This document shows, in pieces, positions 52,681-62,315 of a DNA stretch of 64,000 nucleotides. The stretch spans positions 248,001 to 312,000 of the forward strand of contig CANMZT010000004.1 in assembly GCA_947502405.1 (NCBI GenBank). The letters run 5' to 3'. The notes under the pieces were generated by a model. The model was given only the letters and a program-made list of their open reading frames with translations. It made no database searches and was not told the DNA's origin. Numbering within the stretch: the stretch's first letter is position 1; each line of letters starts with the position of its first letter. Made by a program: the position numbers and the translations under genes. This DNA is from an uncultured Algibacter sp. GTDB taxonomy: Bacteria > Bacteroidota > Bacteroidia > Flavobacteriales > Flavobacteriaceae.

Positions 52681-55086
52681 ATGAGCAAAAGACGAATTAA
52701 AAAAATAGCTATTATAGGTTCTGGAATTATGGGAAGTGGCATTGCTTGCCATTTTGCCAATATAGGTGTTGATGTTTTACTTTTAGACATCGTTCCAAGA
52801 GAACTTAATGAAAAAGAAAAAGCTAAAGGTTTAACCTTAGAAGATAATGTGGTCAGGAACCGATTAGTTAATGATGCTCTAAAAGCTTCATTAAAATCTA
52901 AACCCGCTCCTATTTATCATCAAAAATTTGCCAATAGAATTACTACTGGAAATTTAGAAGACGATATTGCCAAAGTTGCCCATGTAGATTGGATTATGGA
53001 AGTTGTTGTAGAACGTTTAGATATCAAACAACAAGTCTTTGAAAAACTCGAAAAACACAGAACCCCTGGAACACTCATAACAAGTAACACATCGGGGATT
53101 CCTATAAAATTTATGAGTGAAGGACGTTCAGAAGACTTTCAAAAACACTTCTGTGGTACGCACTTTTTTAATCCTGCAAGATATCTTAAACTATTCGAAA
53201 TTATTCCTGGTCCAAAAACAGATCAGTCTGTTTTAGATTTTTTAAACGGCTATGGGGAACAATTTCTTGGAAAAACATCAGTAATCGCTAAAGACACACC
53301 GGCTTTTATTGGTAATAGAATCGGTATTTTTAGTATTATGAGTTTGTTTCATGCTGTTAAAGACATGGATTTAACAGTTGAAGAAGTAGATAAACTTACC
53401 GGCCCTGTTATTGGTAGACCCAAATCGGCTACTTTTAGAACCGTAGATGTTGTTGGCTTAGATACTTTGGTACATGTAGCAAATGGTATCGCTGATAATT
53501 GTAAAGATGATGAACGCGTGAAGTTATTTAAGCTTCCAGGTTTTATCAGTACCATGGTTGAAAACAAGTGGTTGGGTAGCAAAACAGGTCAAGGGTTTTA
53601 TAAAAAACAAGTTAAAGATGGCAAAAAGGAGATTTTAGCATTAGACTTAAACACACTAGAATATAGATCTTCTAAAAAAGCAAAATTTGCCACTTTAGAG
53701 CTTACTAAAACAGTAGATAATGTGATAGACCGCTTTGAAATACTAATTAATGGTAAAGACAAAGCAGGAGAATTTTACAGAAAAACATTTGCTGCTTTGT
53801 TTGCTTATGTTTCGCATAGAATTCCAGATATTTCAGATGAGTTATATAAAATAGATGATGCTATGAAAGCTGGTTTTGGATGGGGCCACGGTCCTTTTCA
53901 AATCTGGGATGCAATTGGTGTTAAAAAAGGTTTAGAATTAATAGAAGCTGAAGGTTTACAAGCTGCAGATTGGGTTAATGATATGTTGTCTTCTAAAAAT
54001 GATTCTTTCTATACTATTAAAGACGGCGCAACATATTTTTACGATATTTCATCTAAATCACAACAAAAAATTCCTGGACAAGATGCTTTTATCATTTTAG
54101 ATAATATCAGAAAGTCAAATGAGGTATTCAAAAACTCTGGAGTAGTTATCGAAGATTTAGGTGATGGTATTTTAAACTGCGAATTCCAATCTAAAATGAA
54201 CACTATTGGAGGCGATGTTTTAGCAGGTTTAAATAAAGCCGTTGATTTAGCTGAAAAAGATTTTGAAGGTTTAGTTATTGGAAATCAAGGGGCTAATTTC
54301 TCTGTTGGAGCAAATATCGGTATGATTTTCATGATGGCTGTAGAACAAGAGTATGAAGAATTAAATGGCGCTATCAAATATTTTCAAGATACTATGATGC
54401 GTATGCGATATTCCTCAATACCAACAGTTTCCGCACCACACGGTATGTCTCTAGGTGGTGCCTGTGAGTTGTCGATGCATGCCGATAAAGTTGTAGCAGC
54501 TGCTGAAACTTACATGGGGTTAGTTGAGTTTGGTGTGGGAGTTATTCCTGGCGGTGCAGGTTCAAAAGAAATGGCACTTAGAGCATCAGACACATTTAGG
54601 AAAGGTGATGTAGAATTAAATGTATTACAAGAATATTTCCTAACCATAGGTATGGCAAAAGTATCAACCTCAGCTTATGAAGCTTTTGATTTGGGCTTAC
54701 TACAAAAAGGAAAAGATATTGTTGTAGTTAATAAAGATAGACAAATAGCAACCGCAAAAGCACATGCAAAATTACTTTCTGAAGCTGGATATACACAACC
54801 TGTTAAGCGCAAGGATGTAAAAGTCCTCGGGAAACAAGCATTAGGTATGTTCTTGGTAGGAACAGATGCTATGGAAGCTAGTAATTATATAAGTGAACAC
54901 GACCATAAAATCGCCAATAAATTAGCTTATGTTATGGCAGGAGGAGACTTATCAGAACCTACTTTAGTCAGCGAACAATATTTACTAGACTTAGAGCGTG
55001 AAGCTTTTTTAAGTTTATGCACAGAGCGAAAAACATTAGAGCGAATTCAGCATATGTTAAAAACTGGGAAACCATTAAGAAACTAA
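52681..55086 (+). CDS. fadN: 3-hydroxyacyl-CoA dehydrogenase / enoyl-CoA hydratase (FadN type)
   Basis: Bifunctional beta-oxidation enzyme. The NAD-binding dehydrogenase part comes first (KKIAIIGSGIMGSGIACHFANIGVDVLLLD; CGTHFFNPARYLKLFEIIPG; DTPAFIGNRIG), and the hydratase part is C-terminal (GLVIGNQGANFSVGANI; SLGGACELSMHAD; GLVEFGVGVIPGG). This order is opposite to E. coli FadB and matches Bacillus FadN; so does the gene order fadN-fadA-fadE. The length of 801 residues fits FadN (about 790). Confidence 0.93.
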   Translation: MSKRRIKKIAIIGSGIMGSGIACHFANIGVDVLLLDIVPRELNEKEKAKGLTLEDNVVRNRLVNDALKASLKSKPAPIYHQKFANRITTGNLEDDIAKVAHVDWIMEVVVERLDIKQQVFEKLEKHRTPGTLITSNTSGIPIKFMSEGRSEDFQKHFCGTHFFNPARYLKLFEIIPGPKTDQSVLDFLNGYGEQFLGKTSVIAKDTPAFIGNRIGIFSIMSLFHAVKDMDLTVEEVDKLTGPVIGRPKSATFRTVDVVGLDTLVHVANGIADNCKDDERVKLFKLPGFISTMVENKWLGSKTGQGFYKKQVKDGKKEILALDLNTLEYRSSKKAKFATLELTKTVDNVIDRFEILINGKDKAGEFYRKTFAALFAYVSHRIPDISDELYKIDDAMKAGFGWGHGPFQIWDAIGVKKGLELIEAEGLQAADWVNDMLSSKNDSFYTIKDGATYFYDISSKSQQKIPGQDAFIILDNIRKSNEVFKNSGVVIEDLGDGILNCEFQSKMNTIGGDVLAGLNKAVDLAEKDFEGLVIGNQGANFSVGANIGMIFMMAVEQEYEELNGAIKYFQDTMMRMRYSSIPTVSAPHGMSLGGACELSMHADKVVAAAETYMGLVEFGVGVIPGGAGSKEMALRASDTFRKGDVELNVLQEYFLTIGMAKVSTSAYEAFDLGLLQKGKDIVVVNKDRQIATAKAHAKLLSEAGYTQPVKRKDVKVLGKQALGMFLVGTDAMEASNYISEHDHKIANKLAYVMAGGDLSEPTLVSEQYLLDLEREAFLSLCTERKTLERIQHMLKTGKPLRN

Positions 55087-55090
55087 AATA

Positions 55091-56281
55091 ATGAAACAAG
55101 CATATATAGTTAAAGCGTATAGAACCGCAGTTGGAAAAGCCCCGAAAGGTGTTTTCAGATTTAAAAGAGCTGATGAATTGGGTGCCGAAACCATCCAATA
55201 CATGATGAAAGAACTACCAAATCTTGATGTTTCAAGAATTGATGATGTTATTGTTGGTAATGCCATGCCTGAGGGCTCTCAAGGACTAAATATGGCAAGA
55301 TTTATTTCCTTAATAGGTTTAAATAGCGTTGACGTTCCGGGTGTTACCGTAAACCGTTTTTGTTCTTCTGGAATTGAAACCATAGGTATAGCCACTGCAA
55401 AAATTCAAGCTGGAATGGCAGATTGTATTATAGCTGGAGGCGCTGAAAGCATGAGTTCTGTCCCCATGACTGGATTTAAGCCCGAATTAAATTATGATAC
55501 CGTAAAAGCTGGCCATGAAGAATATTATTGGGGCATGGGAAATACTGCTGAAGCAGTTGCAAATCAATTTAAGGTCTCTCGTGAAGATCAAGATGAATTT
55601 GCATACAACTCGCATATGAAAGCTCTAAAAGCGCAAGCTGAAAATCGCTTTCAAGATCAAATCGTTCCTATTGATGTAGAACAAACCTATATAGATTCTA
55701 ATGGAAAAAAGGCCACAAGAAAATATACCGTTACTAAAGATGAAGGCCCCCGAGCTGGAACCAGTATTGAAGTACTTTCTAAATTAAGAGCTGTTTTTGC
55801 TCAAGGCGGAAGTGTTACTGCTGGTAATTCTTCTCAAATGAGTGATGGTGCTGCATTTGTGATGGTGATGAGTGAAGATATGGTTAAAGAGCTAAATCTT
55901 GAACCTGTTGCAAGATTAGTAAGTTATGCTGCTGCGGGTGTTGAGCCAAGAATTATGGGTATCGGTCCGGTTAAAGCCATTCCAAAAGCACTAAAACAAG
56001 CAGGATTAAACCAAAACGACTTAAGCTTAATAGAACTTAACGAGGCTTTCGCTTCACAATCCTTAGCAGTAATTCGAGAACTCGGATTAAATCCAGATAT
56101 AGTGAATGTAAATGGTGGTGCTATAGCACTTGGTCATCCTTTGGGTTGTACGGGAGCAAAACTCTCAGTTCAACTATTTGATGAAATGCGTAAGCAAGAT
56201 ATGACAGGTAAATATGGAGCTGTGACTATGTGTGTAGGTACTGGTCAAGGTGCTTGTGGAATTTTTGAATTTTTGTCCTAA
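55091..56281 (+). CDS. fadA: Acetyl-CoA acyltransferase (3-ketoacyl-CoA thiolase)
   Basis: Final thiolytic step of beta-oxidation. Acyl-accepting Cys91 lies in [15 protein letters not shown], with [17 protein letters not shown] and [15 protein letters not shown] supplying the His and second Cys. The length of 396 residues is normal. It is 4 bases after fadN. The element with the four-helix-bundle gene begins 4 bases after its stop. Confidence 0.96.
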   Translation: MKQAYIVKAYRTAVGKAPKGVFRFKRADELGAETIQYMMKELPNLDVSRIDDVIVGNAMPEGSQGLNMARFISLIGLNSVDVPGVTVNRFCSSGIETIGIATAKIQAGMADCIIAGGAESMSSVPMTGFKPELNYDTVKAGHEEYYWGMGNTAEAVANQFKVSREDQDEFAYNSHMKALKAQAENRFQDQIVPIDVEQTYIDSNGKKATRKYTVTKDEGPRAGTSIEVLSKLRAVFAQGGSVTAGNSSQMSDGAAFVMVMSEDMVKELNLEPVARLVSYAAAGVEPRIMGIGPVKAIPKALKQAGLNQNDLSLIELNEAFASQSLAVIRELGLNPDIVNVNGGAIALGHPLGCTGAKLSVQLFDEMRKQDMTGKYGAVTMCVGTGQGACGIFEFLS

Positions 56282-56285
56282 AGAC

Positions 56286-56722
56286 ATTAGAATAAAGAGA
56301 AAAGAAATAAGATTTTAAAAATGAGTCTTAGAAAACGTCATAATTATAAAAATTTAAAAATATGGAACTTAGCTTTAGAAATTGCTAATAATATTTCTGA
56401 CTTATTAGTTGATTTCCCTAAACACGAGCGTTATGACTTATCTTCTCAAATGAGTAGATGTTCAATATCTGTTCCAAGTAATATTGCTGAGGGTTCTGCT
56501 AAAACTAATAAATCATTTAATAATTATTTAGATATTTCACTAGGATCTTCTTTTGAATTAGGTACTCAATTATTAATTACGCATCAAAGAAAATATATAA
56601 ATAAAGAAAATTTAAAAATACTTGAAAACAAAATAGAAGAATTTCAAAGAATGACAATGGGATTTCAAAATGGCTTAAATAGCTAATATCTCTTTTCTAT
56701 TCTCTATTTTCTCTATTCTAAT
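56286..56722. mobile_element. Inverted-repeat-bounded unit carrying a four-helix-bundle gene
   Basis: ATTAGAATA (56286-56294) and its exact complement TATTCTAAT (56714-56722) are the outer ends; inside them purine-rich AAGAGAAAAGAAATAAGA on the left is matched by a pyrimidine-rich run on the right. The 437-base unit contains only the four-helix-bundle gene and splits fadA from fadE, which are adjacent in related operons. Confidence 0.55.
56321..56686 (+). CDS. Four-helix-bundle protein (23S rRNA intervening-sequence type)
   Basis: 121 residues with the family landmarks NYKNLKIWNLALEIANNISDLL, FPKHERYDLSSQMSRCSISVPSNIAEGSAK, NNYLDISLGSSFELGTQLLI. The same fold occurs in proteins encoded within 23S rRNA intervening sequences and in the Avd accessory protein of diversity-generating retroelements; free-standing copies have no known role. 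It sits inside the fad operon but is bounded by inverted repeats, so it was probably inserted there. No reverse transcriptase is near. Confidence 0.9.
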   Translation: MSLRKRHNYKNLKIWNLALEIANNISDLLVDFPKHERYDLSSQMSRCSISVPSNIAEGSAKTNKSFNNYLDISLGSSFELGTQLLITHQRKYINKENLKILENKIEEFQRMTMGFQNGLNS

Positions 56723-56732
56723 AAAAAAAGAT

Positions 56733-58538
56733 ATGGAAGAAAAAAACATTTTACGTGGTGGTCAATTCTTAGTCAAAGAAATCGGTTGTGAAGATATTTT
56801 CACCCCTGAAGATTTCAATGAAGATCAGGAAATGATGAAAGAAGCTGTAACTGAATTTGTTGATAGAGAAATTTGGGCTAAAAAAGCACAGTTTGAGAAA
56901 AAAGACTATGCTTTAACCGAATCATGTATGCGTCAAGCTGGAGAACTAGGTTTCTTAAGTGTATCTGTACCTGAGGAATATGGCGGCATGGGTATGGGCT
57001 TTGTCGATACTGTTTTAGTATGCGATTATATTTCTGGTGCTACAGGATCATTCAGTACAGCGTTTGGTGCGCATACTGGTATTGGGACTATGCCTATTAC
57101 TCTATATGGAAATGAAGAACAAAAACAAAAATATGTTCCTAAGTTAGCCTCTGGTGAATGGTTTGGATCTTATTGTCTAACTGAACCTACTGCTGGTAGT
57201 GATGCTAATTCTGGAAGAACAAAAGCTGTTCTTTCTGAAGATGGTAAAACTTATAAAATTACAGGACAGAAAATGTGGATTTCAAACGCAGGTTTCTGTA
57301 GCTTGATGATTGTTTTTGCCCGTATTGAAGATGATAAAAATATTACTGGATTTATAGTTGAATACGACCCTGAAAACCCGAATGGTATTACTATGGGTGA
57401 AGAAGAACATAAATTAGGTATTCGTGCATCATCGACAAGGCAAGTGTTTTTCAATGAAACGGTAGTTCCTGTTGAAAATATGCTATCAGATAGAGGTAAT
57501 GGGTTCAAAATAGCCATGAATGCCTTAAATGTAGGTAGAATTAAACTTGCTGCTGCATGTTTAGATGCTCAAAGACGTGTGATTTCTGAGTCTGTTAACT
57601 ATGCTAATGAGCGTATTCAATTTAAAACTCCTATCTCTAGTTTTGGTGCTATTCGTCAAAAAATAGCAGAAATGGCAACCAATTGTTGGGTTGGTGAAGC
57701 TGCAACATATCGAGCTTCAAAAAATATTGAAGACCGTATTGAAATAAGAAAGAATAACGGTAAAGACACACATCAAGAAGCCGAATTAAAAGGTGTTGAA
57801 GAATACGCTATTGAGTGCTCCATCCTTAAAGTAGCTGTTTCTGAATTCATCCAAAATTGTTCTGATGAAGGTATACAAATATATGGAGGTATGGGCTTCT
57901 CTGAAGAAACACCAATAGAATCTGCTTGGAGAGATGCTAGAATTGCAAGAATTTATGAGGGCACAAACGAAATAAACAGAATGCTTTCTATTGGTATGCT
58001 CATCAAAAAAGCCATGAAAGGCCATGTAGATTTATTAACACCAGCACAAGCTGTAGCAGAAGAACTTGTTGGAATTCCATCTTTTGATGCGCCTGATTTC
58101 TCTGAATTATTTTCTGAAGAAAAAAGCATTATTAAAAACCTTAAAAAATTATTTTTAATGGTTGCTGGAGCTGCATTGAAAAAATATGGAGAAAAAATTG
58201 AAGAGCAACAACAATTAATGTTGGCAGCCTCAGATATTTTAATTCAAATTTATCTTGCAGAATCTGCTATTCTTCGTGCAGAAAAAATGGCAAAGAAAGA
58301 AGGTGAAGAAAAGGTTAAAGAACAAATTGCTATGGCAAAATTAAATTTGTTCCATGCTATTGATGTTATTGAAACTGCTGGTAAACATTCTATAATTTCG
58401 TTTTCTACTGGAGATGAACAGCGTATGATGCTCATGGGATTAAAACGTTATATCAAATACGTAAATATGCCTAACATCATAGAATTAAGACATATAATAG
58501 CTGAAAAAGTAATTAAAGAAAATAAGTATTGCTTTTAA
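56733..58538 (+). CDS. fadE: Acyl-CoA dehydrogenase (FadE type, long form)
   Basis: First oxidation of beta-oxidation, FAD-dependent. Family signatures are WFGSYCLTEPTAGSDANSG, ITGQKMWISNAGFC, and IYGGMGFSEETPIESAWRDARIARIYEGTNEINRML with the catalytic Glu. The length of 601 residues, with an extra 200-residue helical C-terminal part, matches Bacillus FadE and VLCAD-type enzymes rather than the 380-residue short form. It is last in the fad operon and is followed by a terminator. Confidence 0.95.
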   Translation: MEEKNILRGGQFLVKEIGCEDIFTPEDFNEDQEMMKEAVTEFVDREIWAKKAQFEKKDYALTESCMRQAGELGFLSVSVPEEYGGMGMGFVDTVLVCDYISGATGSFSTAFGAHTGIGTMPITLYGNEEQKQKYVPKLASGEWFGSYCLTEPTAGSDANSGRTKAVLSEDGKTYKITGQKMWISNAGFCSLMIVFARIEDDKNITGFIVEYDPENPNGITMGEEEHKLGIRASSTRQVFFNETVVPVENMLSDRGNGFKIAMNALNVGRIKLAAACLDAQRRVISESVNYANERIQFKTPISSFGAIRQKIAEMATNCWVGEAATYRASKNIEDRIEIRKNNGKDTHQEAELKGVEEYAIECSILKVAVSEFIQNCSDEGIQIYGGMGFSEETPIESAWRDARIARIYEGTNEINRMLSIGMLIKKAMKGHVDLLTPAQAVAEELVGIPSFDAPDFSELFSEEKSIIKNLKKLFLMVAGAALKKYGEKIEEQQQLMLAASDILIQIYLAESAILRAEKMAKKEGEEKVKEQIAMAKLNLFHAIDVIETAGKHSIISFSTGDEQRMMLMGLKRYIKYVNMPNIIELRHIIAEKVIKENKYCF

Positions 58539-58574
58539 AGCATCTAGGTATATAGAGTGACTAACTCAATTTCT

Positions 58575-58612
58575 AAAAAACGCTTCGTATATGATTTTCG
58601 AAGCGTTTTTTT
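58575..58612 (+). terminator. Terminator of the fad operon
   Basis: AAAAAACGCTTCG pairs with CGAAGCGTTTTTT around an 11-base loop, with T7 at the end. Confidence 0.88.
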
Positions 58613-58646
58613 ATTTCACTATCTTTATAACATCAATTGATTTATA

Positions 58647-59393
58647 ATGAAATTTTTATTTAAAACTCTTTGCTTTGTTTTTGTAATTCAAGTTTTTCCA
58701 CAATCCGATTCAATTTCATTAATTGAAAACCCATCTGCTAAAATTGTTCAAAAGCATATTACCCCTTTTAATAATAGAGATTTAAACACATTTTCAGATG
58801 TGTTCCACAAAAAAGTTGTAGTAAAACGTTTTCCAAGTGACACGCTTTATACTGGAAAAGAACAGCTTATAAAAAACTATAAAAAATTCTTTGAAAAAAA
58901 TCAGAAATCTCATGTATCAGTTCTAAACAGAATGACCCTTAAAAACTGGGTTATAGATGAAGAGTTAGGAACGGTAAATAACTCAACGAATAGACACGTA
59001 ACTGTTTATACTACAAGTGACGAAAAAATAAAATCGATGACGTTTGTTGGTAATACCAAAACCTCATCTAACCCAGAGTCCATTGTAAATCAACAACTTC
59101 TAGCTTACAACAACAGAGAACTTGATAACTTTGTTAAAACGTATTCTAAAGACGTAAAACTTTACTTCTTTCCAAATCAATTAATTTCAGAAGGCCATGA
59201 TACTATGCGTAAGCAATATGGCACTATGTTTGAAACTATACTTGATTTAAATGCTGAAATAGTAAATAGAATGGTACTAGGAAATAAAGTGATTGACAAA
59301 GAAAAGGTACTTTATAATGGCAATATTTTTTACGCCATTGCTATATATGAGGTAAATGATGGAAAAATCTCGAAAGTTACATTCATTCAATAA
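58647..59393 (+). CDS. Exported protein with two NTF2/SnoaL-like domains
   Basis: A signal peptide (FVIQVFPQ) is followed by two related domains of about 110 residues. Each starts with an Asn-Asn-Arg motif (ITPFNNRDLNTFSDVF at about 38-53; LLAYNNRELDNFVKTYS at about 149-165), runs through YTGKEQLIKNYKKFF or EGHDTMRKQYGTMF, and ends VSVLNRM or AEIVNRM. This is the SnoaL-like NTF2 fold in tandem, probably by duplication. No catalytic residue can be assigned. Confidence 0.8.
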   Translation: MKFLFKTLCFVFVIQVFPQSDSISLIENPSAKIVQKHITPFNNRDLNTFSDVFHKKVVVKRFPSDTLYTGKEQLIKNYKKFFEKNQKSHVSVLNRMTLKNWVIDEELGTVNNSTNRHVTVYTTSDEKIKSMTFVGNTKTSSNPESIVNQQLLAYNNRELDNFVKTYSKDVKLYFFPNQLISEGHDTMRKQYGTMFETILDLNAEIVNRMVLGNKVIDKEKVLYNGNIFYAIAIYEVNDGKISKVTFIQ

Positions 59394-59410
59394 TTGTAGA
59401 AGCTAAAGCC

Positions 59411-60043
59411 ATGAAAATTAATCACAATACAAATAGAGTTGAAGCATTTAGTGATGCTGTTTTTGCTTTTGCTGCTACTTTAATGGTAGTCTCTTTAGGC
59501 TCTGGAGATACACTTTTAGAACTCAAAAGTAATTTTAAAAACTTAATCAGTTTTGGTATTAGTTTTTTTGTTTTAATAGCCTTATGGAAATTACATTACA
59601 ATTACTTTAGAAGAAACGATTATTTAGATAATAAAATTATAGTATACAATTCAATATTACTTTTTGTGGTTCTATATTTTGTTTTTCCATTAAAATCTTT
59701 AACTAGTACTTGGTTAAAACAATCTGCTGTTACCGTTAATGATTTGGCTTCACTATTTATTTTATATAGTTCTGGTTTTTTATTAATTTTTTTGTGCTTT
59801 TCCTTAATGTATAATAGAGCTTATAAAAAAACAGAAAATAACTCCATTACACTTTTGTTTTATTACAGACATTTTTTAGTTTTTGTAACAGTAGCTATAG
59901 TCTCTATTTTACTAGCAATTTTTAAAATAGGTGTCATATTTGGAGTACCAGGATTTGTTTATGTTTTTTTGGGTCCTTTGTGCTATTTTCATGCTGTAAG
60001 ATTCAAAAAAGAGCACCCACATTTTATTGATAAAAATTCATAG
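59411..60043 (+). CDS. TMEM175-family potassium channel-like protein
   Basis: 210 residues with six membrane segments. The signature of the family, RVEAFSDAVFAFAATLMVVSL (RxxxFSD in the first helix), lies at residues 8-28. Bacterial members form tetrameric potassium channels. It is 17 bases after the NTF2-like gene and 45 bases before the M1 peptidase gene, all in one direction. Confidence 0.9.
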   Translation: MKINHNTNRVEAFSDAVFAFAATLMVVSLGSGDTLLELKSNFKNLISFGISFFVLIALWKLHYNYFRRNDYLDNKIIVYNSILLFVVLYFVFPLKSLTSTWLKQSAVTVNDLASLFILYSSGFLLIFLCFSLMYNRAYKKTENNSITLLFYYRHFLVFVTVAIVSILLAIFKIGVIFGVPGFVYVFLGPLCYFHAVRFKKEHPHFIDKNS

Positions 60044-60088
60044 AAAAACACCAACCTTTTAATTAAATTTATACAAAACATTCCTTAA

Positions 60089-61735
60089 ATGAAAAATCAA
60101 TATACCCTTCTTCTGGCATTATTTATGATACCAATGTCTTTTTTAAACGCACAAGGTTTATTATCTGAAAAAACGAGTTTCACAAGACAAGATACCCTTA
60201 GAGGTAGTATCACCCCAGAGCGTGAATGGTGGGATTTAACCTATTATCATTTAGATATTAAAGTAGATCCTGATAACAAATTCATTTCTGGTAAAAACAT
60301 CATTAAGTATAAGGTTTTAAAAGAAAATTCTGTGATGCAGGTTGATTTACAACCACCAATGAAGCTTTTAAAAGCCACACAAAATGGTAAGGAGTTAAAA
60401 ATCAAACATGATGGAAATGCACATTTTGTTGCATTAACGGATAATCAAAATATTGGTGATATAAACGACTTAATAGTTTACTACGAAGGGCATCCAAGAG
60501 AAGCTGTAAGAGCACCTTGGGATGGAGGTATTTCATGGAAAAAAGATAAAAACGAGAATCACTTCATAGCATCTTCTTGTCAGGGCTTAGGTGCCAGTGT
60601 TTGGTGGCCTTGTAAAGACCACATGTACGATGAAGTAGATAGTATGAAGATTAGTGTAAATGTACCTGATAAATTAATAAACGTCTCAAATGGTAGATTA
60701 CAACTTGTAGAGCGTATAGGCGATACTAAAACTTACCATTGGGTTGTAAAAAACCCTATTAATAATTACGGTGTGAATATAAATATTGGAGATTATGTAA
60801 ACTTTTCAGAGGTGTATGATGGTATGGCTGGAAATCTTGATATGGATTACTATGTGCTGAGTTATAATCTTGAAAAAGCTAAAGAGCAGTTTAAACAAGC
60901 CCCATTGATGATGAAAGCTTTTGAACATTGGTTTGGACAATATCCGTTTTATGCAGATAGTTTTAAACTTGTAGAAGTGCCATACTTGGGTATGGAGCAC
61001 CAAAGTTCTGTAACCTATGGTAATGGTTATCAAAATGGGTATTTGGGTAACGATTTATCTGGTACTGGCTGGGGATTGAAATTTGATTTTATCATAATCC
61101 ACGAAGCTGGTCACGAATGGTTTGCTAATAATATAACGAATAAAGATGTAGCTGATATGTGGATACATGAAGGGTTTACAGCCTACTCGGAGAACTTATA
61201 TTTAGATTATCATTTTGGAAAAGAAGCTTCAGCGGAATATGTTATTGGAACACGCAAAAATATACAAAATGATAGACCACTAATCGGGTATTATAATGTT
61301 AACAAAGAGGGCTCAAGTGATATGTATTATAAAGGAGCAAACATGCTTCACACGCTAAGACAACTTATTGAGGATGATGAAAAATGGCGAAAAATTTTAC
61401 GTAAAATGAATGTTGAATTTCATCATCAAACAGTTAGATCTGAACAAATTGAAAACTTTATAAGTAGAGAAACTGGCTATGATTTAACCGAGTTTTTTAA
61501 TCAATATTTAAGAACAATCAAAGTACCAACGTTAGAATACCAGATTAAAAAGAAAACCCTAAAATATAGGTGGACAAATATTATTGATGGCTTTGATATG
61601 CCTATTCAAGTAAAAATTAATGATGAAGAAAAATGGTTATTTCCAAAAGCTGAATGGAAAGAAGAATCTGTAGAATCTAAAATAAATACTTTTAAAATAG
61701 ATCCTGATTTTTATGTTGAGTCAAAAAAGCTATAA
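60089..61735 (+). CDS. M1-family metallopeptidase
   Basis: A zinc aminopeptidase exported by a signal peptide (SFLNAQ). The zinc site is complete: HEAGH at 338-342 and Glu361 in WIHEGFTAYSE, exactly 18 residues apart. The substrate-binding motif is YLGMEHQSSVTYG (a GAMEN variant), and the general Tyr follows in DMYYKGANMLH. The N-terminal beta domain (YYHLDIKVDPDNKFISGKN) is normal. The length of 548 residues is the short Bacteroidota form without the C-terminal domain. Confidence 0.95.
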   Translation: MKNQYTLLLALFMIPMSFLNAQGLLSEKTSFTRQDTLRGSITPEREWWDLTYYHLDIKVDPDNKFISGKNIIKYKVLKENSVMQVDLQPPMKLLKATQNGKELKIKHDGNAHFVALTDNQNIGDINDLIVYYEGHPREAVRAPWDGGISWKKDKNENHFIASSCQGLGASVWWPCKDHMYDEVDSMKISVNVPDKLINVSNGRLQLVERIGDTKTYHWVVKNPINNYGVNINIGDYVNFSEVYDGMAGNLDMDYYVLSYNLEKAKEQFKQAPLMMKAFEHWFGQYPFYADSFKLVEVPYLGMEHQSSVTYGNGYQNGYLGNDLSGTGWGLKFDFIIIHEAGHEWFANNITNKDVADMWIHEGFTAYSENLYLDYHFGKEASAEYVIGTRKNIQNDRPLIGYYNVNKEGSSDMYYKGANMLHTLRQLIEDDEKWRKILRKMNVEFHHQTVRSEQIENFISRETGYDLTEFFNQYLRTIKVPTLEYQIKKKTLKYRWTNIIDGFDMPIQVKINDEEKWLFPKAEWKEESVESKINTFKIDPDFYVESKKL

Positions 61736-61738
61736 GTT

Positions 61739-62314
61739 TTGAAAGATTTGCCAGAACTTTATTTTGAGCGTGATATAGACTGGTACGACTGGTTATTAAA
61801 TAATCATAATACGGAAAGAGGTGTATATCTCATCTTTTATAAGCTTGGAATGAATATCCAAACTATGCGCTGGGAAGAAGCCGTAAAGGTTGCTATTTGT
61901 TTCGGTTGGATTGATTCTACAGTAAAAAGTTTAGGTAATGGTAAAAGACGACAATACTTCTGCCCCAGAAACCCAAAAAGTACTTGGAGCGCTCTTAATA
62001 AAAAATATGTTGAAGCTTTAGAATCGAATGGATTAATTCATGAATCTGGTTATAAACTCATTGATTTGGCAAAGAAAACAGGAACTTGGTCTGCTATGGA
62101 TGATGTTGAAAACGGAATTATTCCTGAAGATTTGCAAAACGCTTTTAATAAAAATTCACGTGCTTTTGAAAACTATCAAAATTTTACAAAAGGCTATAGA
62201 AAAGGATATTTATCTTGGTTACATAGTGCTAAACGTGATGCTACAAGAAAAAAACGCATAACTCAAATTATTGAATTATGCGCTAATAATATTAAAAGTA
62301 GGGATGCTTGGTAA
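61739..62314 (+). CDS. YdeI/OmpD-associated family protein
   Basis: 191 residues with the family pattern WYDWLLNNHNTERGVYLIFYK, MRWEEAVKVAICFGWIDSTVKSL, RRQYFCPRNPKSTWSALNKKYVEAL and the C-terminal YRKGYLSWLHSAKRDATRKKRITQI. No ATG fits; the TTG at 61739, 3 bases after the M1 peptidase stop, is the start. Function in this family is poorly known (it is linked to stress and bacteriocin resistance). It is probably cotranslated with the peptidase. Confidence 0.85.
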   Translation: MKDLPELYFERDIDWYDWLLNNHNTERGVYLIFYKLGMNIQTMRWEEAVKVAICFGWIDSTVKSLGNGKRRQYFCPRNPKSTWSALNKKYVEALESNGLIHESGYKLIDLAKKTGTWSAMDDVENGIIPEDLQNAFNKNSRAFENYQNFTKGYRKGYLSWLHSAKRDATRKKRITQIIELCANNIKSRDAW

Positions 62315-62315
62315 T

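Noticed and set aside
56321..56686. Diversity-generating retroelement (Avd-like protein)
   Set aside because: No reverse transcriptase or template/variable repeat pair is present around the four-helix-bundle gene.
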